Of a DNA stretch of 64,000 bases, positions 1 to 6,903 are shown one piece after another; positions within the stretch are counted from its first letter, which is position 1; the number at the start of each line of letters is the position of its first letter. The stretch spans positions 87,699-151,698 of the forward strand of contig JBBQDN010000003.1 of the NCBI GenBank assembly GCA_038319685.1. Direction: 5' to 3'. A program made the position numbers and the translations under genes. This stretch comes from UBA6022 sp038319685 (GTDB taxonomy: Bacteria > Patescibacteriota > Saccharimonadia > Saccharimonadales > Saccharimonadaceae). Under the pieces are notes generated by a model, which ran no database searches, had not been told where the DNA came from, and saw only the letters and a list, made by a program, of their open reading frames with translations.

Positions 1-1
1 G

Positions 2-457
2 ATTGAAAAACTCGGCGTGACGCCGCTCCATCGACTGTCATTTGCGCCACTTGCAAAGTACCAGACACTAGATCCGCAACTCGAAAAAATCGCGCCACTA
101 ACTTCGACAATAGTCACGACTAAGCGGATTGGTGACCTGGCAGAAAACGTAGTAGCCGAATATCTTGTTCATCAGGGCCACATGATTATTGAACGAAATT
201 GGAAAACAAAATACTGTGAGATTGATATTATTTCGGTATTTAACGAAACAATTTATTTTACGGAAGTAAAATACCGTCGTACGTCCAAGCAGGGCGATGG
301 ACTAGCAGCAATCACGCCACAAAAAGTGCGTCAGATGACATTCGCTGCAAAAATATATCAACAAAAAAATCACATTGCCGACACTAACCTGCGACTGGCT
401 GCCGCATCGGTCGCGGGCGAGCCACTAGCAATCGAAACTTGGTTTGCAATCGACTAA
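2..457 (+). CDS. RNase HII-YraN fusion protein, C-terminal part (5' end outside window)
   Basis: The frame is open to the left window edge. Its first residues, LGVTPLHRLSFAP, match the C-terminal signature of ribonuclease HII (HR-SFAP), the enzyme that nicks RNA in RNA-DNA hybrids. After a linker of about 25 residues, the frame continues into a complete YraN (UPF0102) domain of the PD-(D/E)XK nuclease fold: RIGDLAENVVAEYL, then ERNWKTKYCEIDII and FTEVKYR, with E-I-D and E-V-K as the metal-site residues. A GTG at 17 could serve as a start, but it would cut the RNase HII signature in half, so I read one fused protein. rnhB and yraN are often neighbours, so fusion is plausible. The gene converges on the M1 aminopeptidase with only 2 bases between stops. 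Confidence 0.78.
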   Translation: MEKLGVTPLHRLSFAPLAKYQTLDPQLEKIAPLTSTIVTTKRIGDLAENVVAEYLVHQGHMIIERNWKTKYCEIDIISVFNETIYFTEVKYRRTSKQGDGLAAITPQKVRQMTFAAKIYQQKNHIADTNLRLAAASVAGEPLAIETWFAID

Positions 458-459
458 TA

Positions 460-2982
460 CTATAGAGCTTTTAAAGCCGCCACCACGGCGTCACGGTCAC
501 GGTCAATTAGTTCGACACGACCTTTGATTTCTGAAATGCCCATCGCAATGACTCGCGTGAGTGCAGGAATGGTGCTCATAGGCGTATAGAATGCTACAAA
601 ATCCTCTAGTTGGACATTTGTCGAAAGTGCACTTGCACTGTATCGTGGATAATCGCCGTAGCTTTTGTCACCGTCAAACATGTCAACGATCCATTGCCAG
701 TTATCACGGATCCATTGCCACGACTGATTTCGGCTTTCGCGGCCACAAACAAGGTATACGAACCAGCGAGGAACGTCCTGGGGACGAATGATCGATGCAT
801 CTTTCATGGAGTCGAGTAGCAGAGCAATCTTTTCGGGGCGACGCGTCGAAGTAATACCAAGACATATATCCTGTTGTAACTCACTTGAGGTTGTTGCTTT
901 GTAGGTTTCGAATAACGGGTCGAATACTGTTCCGTCATCATATCGAACAACGCTACTGATGATGAGTGGGCGTAGTTCTGGGTCAATCTCGACGAGGTCA
1001 GTGGTTTGGAATAGTGTTTTTGCCTGCTGTAGTGCGTCAGGGTGCTCACCGTAAAGCGTCAGTCCCAGGATGGCTGCACGTAGTTTTGAATCCTCATTTG
1101 ATTCACCTTCGTGCACTGTCCATCCCAGGCGTTGGTACTGTGATAGAGCTATGTCGGCAGCAAATGTCCGCAGTTTTTTTTCTGCCTCTGGGTCGTTTTC
1201 GACAAATTTCTTGAGTTCATTAATTGCCATCGTCATAATTGTCCAGACTGGTTCGCTGGTTTCGTGACGATAGGCACTCACGAGGCCGATGAGCTGGGCA
1301 CTTGAAAGAATGCCTGCTCTGGCGAGCATTGTTGATTCGTCGAGCAACTGAATGCGGTCGATCACAGACAAGTTACCGGCTGCGACTTCACCAACAAGCC
1401 GCTGTAGCAACTCGTCACTGTAATGGGTAATGAAGTGGGCAGTATCAAGATCATTGAATCTAAGCGGTGTCGTGTGATGTCGCGTTACAATAACTGACTT
1501 GTCGGTGAGTAAGTCGGGCATTTCACTACACGGTGACTCAAGAGGAATTGGCCATAATTTCGTGGACGGTTCATGGGGCCCAACAAAAAATTGTTCTTGG
1601 GTCAGTGTCACCTGATCTGCGTCCTGTGTGACATGTACGACAGGGTAGCCTGATTGTGAAATCCATGTTGTCATAAGTGTCGGGATGTCTTTACCGCTCG
1701 ATTCAGATAGTGCGTACCATAAATCATTCTCGTCAGTATTACTGTACGCGTGTTTTTTAAAATATTCACGCAGGCCGGTCCGGAAAGCGTCTTTACCGAC
1801 ATAATGTTCGAGCATCCGGAGAAGCCGTGCGCCCTTTGCATAGACAATTGCTCCATCAAATAGCGTGCTTATTTCATCAGGATGGTTGACGTTGGTCTGA
1901 ACGGGTTGGACGCCTTCGACACTATCACGACGTAGTGCCATGATACTTTCGCCTGATGCAAAATCGAGCCACACGTTCCATTCAGGATGCAGTGCGTCGA
2001 TAGCGACATATTCCATAAGCGTCGCAAAACTCTCGTTCAGCCACAAGTTATTCCACCATTTCATCGTGACGAGATTACCAAACCATTGGTGTGATAACTC
2101 ATGCGCAATGACAGTGGCGATATATTGTCGACTACTGATTGCTGTCGTTGTTGGGTGTGCTAAAAGAGCGATTTCACGGTAGGTAATGAGCCCCCAGTTT
2201 TCCATTGCGCCAGATCCGAAATCGGGTAGCGCAACATGATCAGATTTAGGGAGAGGGTAAGGAATACCGAAATAGTCATCAAAAAATTCAATCGTTCGGA
2301 CGGCAATATCCAGAGCGAAATCAAGGCTATCAAAAGGTTGGGTCGTTGTTGCCCATATGTTTACTTCGACACCACTTTTGGTGTGAGCTGTTTTACGGTG
2401 CATATCGCCGGTAACAAATGCAAGTAAATACGTACTCATACGCGGTGATGTTTGAAAAGAAGTAACCAGTAAATCGTCTTGCCTGACCTGTGTTTTTACC
2501 GGCATATTACCGAGGACTGTCACATTTGTTTCGGTAGTGAGCGTCACGTCAAACGTTGCTTTGGCTTCTGGTTCGTCAATGCAGGGGAATACTTCACGAG
2601 CATGATGACTTTCGAACTGGGTTGCGAGTAATTCTTTTTTTACCCCCTCATCATCGTAATAGCAAGGGTATAGGCCATGCATACTATCCGTAATGAGTCC
2701 TGAAAATGCGACCACGACAATATGTTTACTGGCATGAATATCAGGGTGGGTGATATGAAGCTCATCATTGTCACTGATACCGAAATCAGCCTCTTTGCCA
2801 TCGAGTGTGGCGGATTCGATCGTGAGGTCTTTAGAATGAAGGACAATTGTCCCTGCATCGATAGGGGAACTACCACGGATAGTAATGATACCTTCAAATG
2901 TTCGGTCATGTCGGTTGAGTGTCAGTGAGAGGTCGTAATGTTCGGGGATGAACTGTTCAATAAGTCTAGGTACTGTCTGCAT
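460..2982 (-). CDS. M1 family zinc aminopeptidase
   Basis: Zinc aminopeptidase that removes N-terminal residues from peptides, probably in the cytoplasm since no signal peptide is visible. The 840 residues match the usual PepN-like length. The substrate-binding GAMENWG motif is at residues 258-264 and the zinc site HELSH at 294-298, with the third ligand Glu at about 317 in NESFA. The C-terminal half is the helical ERAP1-like domain. The start is supported by a TACAAT -10 box (complement of 2989-2994) six bases upstream, so the mRNA should be leaderless. This promoter sits back to back with that of the nuclease gene at 3014. In an organism with little amino acid synthesis such an enzyme would help recycle peptides (inference). 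Confidence 0.93.
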   Translation of the reverse strand: MQTVPRLIEQFIPEHYDLSLTLNRHDRTFEGIITIRGSSPIDAGTIVLHSKDLTIESATLDGKEADFGISDNDELHITHPDIHASKHIVVVAFSGLITDSMHGLYPCYYDDEGVKKELLATQFESHHAREVFPCIDEPEAKATFDVTLTTETNVTVLGNMPVKTQVRQDDLLVTSFQTSPRMSTYLLAFVTGDMHRKTAHTKSGVEVNIWATTTQPFDSLDFALDIAVRTIEFFDDYFGIPYPLPKSDHVALPDFGSGAMENWGLITYREIALLAHPTTTAISSRQYIATVIAHELSHQWFGNLVTMKWWNNLWLNESFATLMEYVAIDALHPEWNVWLDFASGESIMALRRDSVEGVQPVQTNVNHPDEISTLFDGAIVYAKGARLLRMLEHYVGKDAFRTGLREYFKKHAYSNTDENDLWYALSESSGKDIPTLMTTWISQSGYPVVHVTQDADQVTLTQEQFFVGPHEPSTKLWPIPLESPCSEMPDLLTDKSVIVTRHHTTPLRFNDLDTAHFITHYSDELLQRLVGEVAAGNLSVIDRIQLLDESTMLARAGILSSAQLIGLVSAYRHETSEPVWTIMTMAINELKKFVENDPEAEKKLRTFAADIALSQYQRLGWTVHEGESNEDSKLRAAILGLTLYGEHPDALQQAKTLFQTTDLVEIDPELRPLIISSVVRYDDGTVFDPLFETYKATTSSELQQDICLGITSTRRPEKIALLLDSMKDASIIRPQDVPRWFVYLVCGRESRNQSWQWIRDNWQWIVDMFDGDKSYGDYPRYSASALSTNVQLEDFVAFYTPMSTIPALTRVIAMGISEIKGRVELIDRDRDAVVAALKAL

Positions 2983-3013
2983 ATATCTATTGTAACAAAG
3001 GTATACTAGATAT

Positions 3014-3703
3014 ATGAAACAAGGCTATAGATTGCGGCGTTTGATAGTATTTGCTACATGTCTGGTTGGATTTGGGGTGCTAGTTCTGTCTCATCCTGAT
3101 ATGTGGCAGTCGACCATGCCGGTCAGTTCGACTCAGTCGGCAACCGGTCCTGTAATTGATACGTTAAATTCCCTCCCAATTAAAGGCAGGGCTCCAAAAA
3201 CGGATTACGCACGGACGCAGTTTGGTGATGGATGGGCGACAGTTCAGGGATGTGATACTCGTAATATTATTTTGCATCGTGACATGCCAAGTAGTGCGGT
3301 CAACGAAAAGTGCCAAGTGACAAGCGGAACGTTACACGACCCATATACCGGAAAGGACATCATGTTTATGCGCGGCGACACGACCAGTGCTGACGTGCAG
3401 ATTGATCACGTGGTCGCACTCAGCAACGCCTGGCAGACGGGTGCACAGCAGCTGACACCCGTTGAACGTCAGCAGCTTGCCAATGATCCACTAGAATTAC
3501 TGGCGGTTGACGGGCCCGCAAATCAACAGAAATCTGATGGCGACGCAGCGACATGGTTGCCGTCAAATAAAGCTTTTCGTTGTCAGTATGCCGCCCGACA
3601 AATTGCCGTCAAAGTAAAATATCGATTATGGGTGACGCAGCCCGAGAAGGACGCGATCATTACTGTTTTGGCGACGTGTCCAGGGCAACAGCTACCGCGC
3701 TAG
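3014..3703 (+). CDS. Secreted or membrane-anchored HNH nuclease, DUF1524 / GmrSD C-terminal type
   Basis: Residues 9-27 form a single hydrophobic segment after a basic N-terminus, so the protein is exported or anchored with the nuclease domain outside. The nuclease core shows IDHVVALSNAW at about 130 and NDPLELLAVDGPANQQKSD, then a conserved WLPSNKAFRCQYAARQ region. This is the DUF1524 (HNH) pattern of exported nucleases. Two cysteine pairs (about 80/100 and 190/223) could form disulfides. A TATACT -10 box at 3002-3007 lies 6 bases before the ATG, which fixes the start. Degrading external DNA for nucleotides or for competence fits an epibiont but is inference. Its 3' end overlaps the convergent SRAP gene by 12 bases. 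Confidence 0.82.
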   Translation: MKQGYRLRRLIVFATCLVGFGVLVLSHPDMWQSTMPVSSTQSATGPVIDTLNSLPIKGRAPKTDYARTQFGDGWATVQGCDTRNIILHRDMPSSAVNEKCQVTSGTLHDPYTGKDIMFMRGDTTSADVQIDHVVALSNAWQTGAQQLTPVERQQLANDPLELLAVDGPANQQKSDGDAATWLPSNKAFRCQYAARQIAVKVKYRLWVTQPEKDAIITVLATCPGQQLPR

Positions 3704-4372
3704 AGGGATGATCAGCTCTGGTTTATTAAGCTTCATGCTATTCACTTCAGGGTTTGCCATTTTAATCTGTAACATGCCATCAGGATAAGTACGCATACAG
3801 TCATACAGCGAACTATAATCATCGACGGCTGGATCGAGCCAGGTTGCTTCGTCTTCGGGGCGGAGGATGACAGGCATACGTGGGTTGATCGTTGCCATTT
3901 CAACATTTGAAACAACCGTCACAACAGCATAGGTTCCCCATTCTACGCCTTCAGGATCGGTCCATGACGAATAAATACCGGCAATCGAAAACAGGTCTTG
4001 ATCTTTGGGTTTGATATAAAATGGCCGTTTGCCATCAGGCGTTTTTTGCCATTCATAATAGCCATTGGCCGGGATAAGGCAGCGACTGTTACGAATCGCG
4101 TGTTGCCAGGTGACTTTTTCAAACACATCTTCAGATTTGGCATCGTAGGTTTTGTAACGAAATACACCGTTTGTATCTTTGGCACGATGAGGAATAAAGC
4201 CCCATTTCATACGTTTTAGTTCAACGACGCCGTCGCTATTGGTGATAACGACAGGTGATAGTTGTGTTGGGCTGATATTATAACTTTTTTTGACACCAGG
4301 AGGAACGCCGTTTGGTAGTTTGAACCTATCGCGGAGTTTTTCTATTTCAAAGAGGGTATAACGTTCGGACAT
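3692..4372 (-). CDS. SRAP (YedK/HMCES-like) protein with replaced catalytic residues
   Basis: The 226 residues align over the whole SRAP domain (abasic-site DNA-protein crosslinking, YedK/HMCES). The start MSERYTLFE corresponds to the family start MCGRYTL. A TATAAT -10 box (complement of 4382-4387) lies 9 bases upstream and no other N-terminus is sensible. In known members Cys2 forms a thiazolidine with the abasic site, helped by an Asn (INAR), a Glu and a His (IHDRMP). Here position 2 is Ser, the Asn is Asp77 (TYDAKSED) and the His is Asn163 (TINPRMP). Only Glu107 (GYYEW) remains. The fold looks intact, so this is either a DNA-binding relic with changed chemistry or a lineage variant. The upstream repeat element starts about 70 bases from this start. 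Confidence 0.88.
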   Translation of the reverse strand: MSERYTLFEIEKLRDRFKLPNGVPPGVKKSYNISPTQLSPVVITNSDGVVELKRMKWGFIPHRAKDTNGVFRYKTYDAKSEDVFEKVTWQHAIRNSRCLIPANGYYEWQKTPDGKRPFYIKPKDQDLFSIAGIYSSWTDPEGVEWGTYAVVTVVSNVEMATINPRMPVILRPEDEATWLDPAVDDYSSLYDCMRTYPDGMLQIKMANPEVNSMKLNKPELIIPLAR

Positions 4373-4444
4373 ATTGTCTGTATTATACCTTATTTCATCT
4401 GTTATTAAGAGTAATGAGCTGTTTTTTATTGATTTGATTAGATC

Positions 4445-4993
4445 AATCCTTACTTTGTTACCGCAAAGTAACAAACCACCTTCTTTTGTGCCAACAAAAG
4501 AAGCAAAAGTTCCCGGGACAACTCGGCCACGCCGAGAACCAGTTGCGATGCCTTCTTGGTCGTCTGCGAAACTCGCGCCGACAGGCGCCACTGTCGGGCT
4601 CAGACAGTCCTCGACTATCCAGGAAAGCACCGCAACTGGCTCTCGGGTGATCCTCACAGTCCCAAACCCTGACAGACCGCTACGGTCTGAGGCTGCAAAT
4701 GCTCTAATCTCCAAAGCTGTAATCTCATAATCAGTAAGCGACTTGCGCTCCAGGCCTGGTCATCTGCAGCGACCCGAGGACTCACGGTTTAAAAGACTGG
4801 AGTAATTCGCGAGGACGTGTCCATGACAAATAACTAAAGAAAAGGTAATGGATCGATCCCTGAAAGGGTCGTTCCGCAGCGACCAGTCTTTTAAACTGGG
4901 AGTCCCCGGAGGAGTGAAGCCGACCAGCAGTTTTGCACCACTTTTACTGTTAAAAGTGGTAAAGAGTTTGTTACTTTGGAAAAGTAAGGATTT
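4445..4993. repeat. Giant multi-hairpin palindromic repeat, copy R1
   Basis: This fills most of the 700-base gap between the SRAP gene and tgt. Both ends carry the inverted terminal sequence AATCCTTACTTTG / AAAGTAAGGATT. From the left: a TTACTTTG/CAAAGTAA hairpin, a CTTCTTTTGT/ACAAAAGAAG hairpin (loop GCCA), a CCGACAG/CTGTCGG hairpin, then a centre. The other arm has a TCCAT-AC/GT-ATGGA hairpin around 4820-4853, GATCCCT/AGGGTC around 4854-4869, an ACCACTTTTA/TAAAAGTGGT hairpin, and the closing hairpin. Open frames run through it on both strands but are not conserved with the other copies. The tgt promoter follows its right end. Confidence 0.8.
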
Positions 4994-5072
4994 TGGTTTT
5001 GACAAAGCAAAAGAAAGAATTGGTAAATATTACCTAGCAATACAGAGGTCAAAACGTTACAATAGACCGAGC

Positions 5073-6308
5073 ATGCACGATTTATTTAGCTTTACGGTCC
5101 AACAAAAACTATCCGACGATTCATTAGCCCGAACGGGAATCATTCATACGGCCCACGGTGATATTCAAACACCGGCATTTATTGTTGTCGGAACAAAGGC
5201 AGCCGTCAAAGCTATGGTTCCCGAACAGGTCAAAGCAGTCCATGCGCAGGCTGTACTGGCTAACGCATATCATCTCTATCTCCAGCCAGGTCACAAATTA
5301 ATCGAACAGGCAGGTGGTATTGGCACATTTATGAATTGGGATGGACCGACATTTAGTGATTCGGGCGGGTTCCAGGTGTTATCCCTAGGTAGTGGATTCA
5401 AAAAAGTCCTCGCGATGGAAGTAGATAAATCAACCGTCGTTGATTCGATTGCACCGATGAAAGCACGTCATGCATTTGTTGATAATGATGGTGTCACGTT
5501 CAAATCACATCTTGACGGTAGTATGCATCGATTTACGCCGGAACATTCGATGCAGGTCCAACACGGCATCGGGGCAGACATCACCTTTGCGTTTGATGAA
5601 CTGACATCACTGGTTGATTCGTATGACTACCAAGTCGAATCACTAAACACCCGTACTCATCCGTGGGCAGAGCGAAGCCTGGCGGAAGTGAAACGTCTTC
5701 GTCAGGAACACCCCGATCGTCCGTACCAGGCATTATTTGGCGTGATTCAGGGTGCGCAGTACAAAGATCTTCGGCAGCAGGCAGCCATATTTATGGGCAA
5801 TCTCGATTTTGATGGCTACGGGATCGGTGGGGCGCTTGAAAAATCGCAAATGGGCGAGATTATTCAGTGGGTCAATACAATTTTGCCGGAAAACAAACCA
5901 CGACACCTATTGGGTATTAGTGAACCAGATGATATTTTTGTTGCGATCGAAAACGGTGTCGATACATTTGACTGCGTCTCGCCGACACGTGTTGCCCGAA
6001 ATGGTGCAGTATACACCTATGACGGTCGGGTGAATATCAAGGGTGCGAAATACAAAACTGACTTTACGCCACTTTTGGAAGGATGTGATTGCTACACGTG
6101 CACGCACTACACTCGTGCGTATATTCAACATTTATTTCGTGCCAAAGAAACTCTTGCGGGTACACTCGTGTCGATTCATAATGAATATTTTATTATTAAA
6201 TTAGTCGATGATATTAGGGCTAGTATCATCGATGGCAGTTTTTATGAACTCAAAACTTCGTGGCTGAAAAGATATTACGCCAAACGTACCCTTATACCAA
6301 AGTCGTAA
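5073..6308 (+). CDS. tgt: tRNA-guanine transglycosylase (queuosine pathway)
   Basis: Exchanges guanine 34 in GUN-anticodon tRNAs for a queuosine precursor base. The 411 residues show the active-site loop DSGGFQ at 96-101, VIQGAQ, the nucleophile region DTFDC and the zinc motif CDCYTC followed by a His about 25 residues later, all as in bacterial TGT. The frame stays open upstream into the repeat element, but MHDLFSF is the family N-terminus. A TACAAT box at 5058-5063 lies 9 bases before this ATG. The segment after IQG reads GGALEK where preQ1-specific enzymes such as E. coli have GL-VGE. No other queuosine genes are in the window, so base salvage is possible (inference). Confidence 0.93.
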   Translation: MHDLFSFTVQQKLSDDSLARTGIIHTAHGDIQTPAFIVVGTKAAVKAMVPEQVKAVHAQAVLANAYHLYLQPGHKLIEQAGGIGTFMNWDGPTFSDSGGFQVLSLGSGFKKVLAMEVDKSTVVDSIAPMKARHAFVDNDGVTFKSHLDGSMHRFTPEHSMQVQHGIGADITFAFDELTSLVDSYDYQVESLNTRTHPWAERSLAEVKRLRQEHPDRPYQALFGVIQGAQYKDLRQQAAIFMGNLDFDGYGIGGALEKSQMGEIIQWVNTILPENKPRHLLGISEPDDIFVAIENGVDTFDCVSPTRVARNGAVYTYDGRVNIKGAKYKTDFTPLLEGCDCYTCTHYTRAYIQHLFRAKETLAGTLVSIHNEYFIIKLVDDIRASIIDGSFYELKTSWLKRYYAKRTLIPKS

Positions 6309-6322
6309 CGACAAGCACGGCA

Positions 6323-6351
6323 TTGACTTACATGTCTGTTTGTCCTATAGT
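6323..6351 (+). promoter_or_regulatory. Strong sigma70-type promoter of the small-membrane-protein transcript
   Basis: TTGACT at 6323-6328 and TATAGT at 6346-6351 are separated by exactly 17 bases, so transcription should start near 6358. The next sensible start codon is about 190 bases downstream, so the transcript has a long leader. No protein-coding frame in the leader looks real. Confidence 0.6.
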
Positions 6352-6357
6352 AACCAG

Positions 6358-6550
6358 GTTGCGTTGATATGCTCCAATGGTATATCCGCTGCACATTGAT
6401 AAACAGACAAAGATACCACGACCGCTAGATGAGGTTCGAGTGCTTAAAGTATTAAACTTTTGCATCTCATCTAGCAATTCTCAATTTCGAGACGAGCAAC
6501 TAGGCTAGTACCTAGGGGCAGATGCCCGTGAGTAACCGCAAGGAGACGAA
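6358..6550 (+). promoter_or_regulatory. Long structured 5' leader
   Basis: Predicted leader of the gene at 6551. By eye it holds a perfect 10-bp hairpin GCTAGATGAG/CTCATCTAGC (about 6424-6475), a CTAGG/CCTAG hairpin near 6501-6516 and a GGGC/GCCC hairpin just before the Shine-Dalgarno sequence AAGGAG (about 6540). A GATATG/TATATC hairpin lies near 6365-6386. It does not match any riboswitch class I can recall. Confidence 0.45.
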
Positions 6551-6739
6551 ATGGTCAGTATGGTCGGGTGGCGCGTCAAGCACCGCAATTCTCCGTACAG
6601 GAGAAACCGGACCAGGTATTACCCCAGCGGACGCATGCGTCAGCACGTGCGACGTCGTCGCTCGCTGGTGTTTCGTGTGGTTGTGTTACTTTCCGTCGTT
6701 ATGATGGCTTTTGCGGGTATACTCGCGTTTTCCATCTGA
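6551..6739 (+). CDS. Small arginine-rich single-pass membrane protein
   Basis: A 62-residue protein starting at ATG 6551, preceded by AAGGAG at good spacing. Residues 1-38 are strongly basic (about 13 Arg or Lys, ending RRRRS). Residues 39-62 form one hydrophobic segment (LVFRVVVLLSVVMMAFAGIL), which predicts a cytoplasmic basic tail and one membrane helix. I do not recognise the family. It lies in its own transcription unit between a strong promoter (6323-6351) and a strong terminator (6859-6890), with long structured stretches on both sides. An overlapping frame starting at 6522 has no clear ribosome binding site and is less likely. Confidence 0.55.
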   Translation: MVSMVGWRVKHRNSPYRRNRTRYYPSGRMRQHVRRRRSLVFRVVVLLSVVMMAFAGILAFSI

Positions 6740-6742
6740 TAG

Positions 6743-6850
6743 AAGGTGAATATGATACTCAGAGAGGACGAGAAACAATAGGTTTTGAGTTCTCTGTTTG
6801 AACCCTACGCCTGTTATTTTCTATCTTGTCTGTTTATCATATTCACCCTT
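6743..6850 (+). other. Long RNA hairpin in the 3' part of the small-protein transcript
   Basis: AAGGTGAATATGAT (6743-6756) is exactly complementary to ATCATATTCACCCTT (6836-6850), a 14-bp closing stem. Further imperfect pairing continues inward for about 25 bases. It lies between the small gene and its terminator and could be a stability element or part of a processed RNA. Confidence 0.5.
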
Positions 6851-6858
6851 GATTTTAT

Positions 6859-6890
6859 AATACCGTCACAATATGTGACGGTATTTTTTT
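6859..6890 (+). terminator. Rho-independent terminator
   Basis: AATACCGTCAC and GTGACGGTATT form an 11-bp stem around a 5-base loop, followed by seven T. It ends the small-membrane-protein transcript and sits just past the 3' end of the convergent surface protein gene. Confidence 0.85.
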
Positions 6891-6903
6891 GTTTAGCTAC
6901 GTA

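Noticed and set aside
4374..5072. Open frames running through repeat R1, including long upstream extensions of the SRAP and tgt genes
   Set aside because: The same repeat occurs at three other places with different frames and indels; promoters lie between the repeat and the true starts, so these frames are not protein.
6560..6571. 12-base identity TGGTCGGGTGGC shared with the rpoB leader
   Set aside because: A match of this length is expected by chance in a 64-kb window, and the surrounding structures do not align.
6522..6704. Alternative 60-residue frame overlapping the small membrane protein
   Set aside because: Its start lies inside a hairpin, it has no ribosome binding site, and the product has no membrane or conserved pattern.
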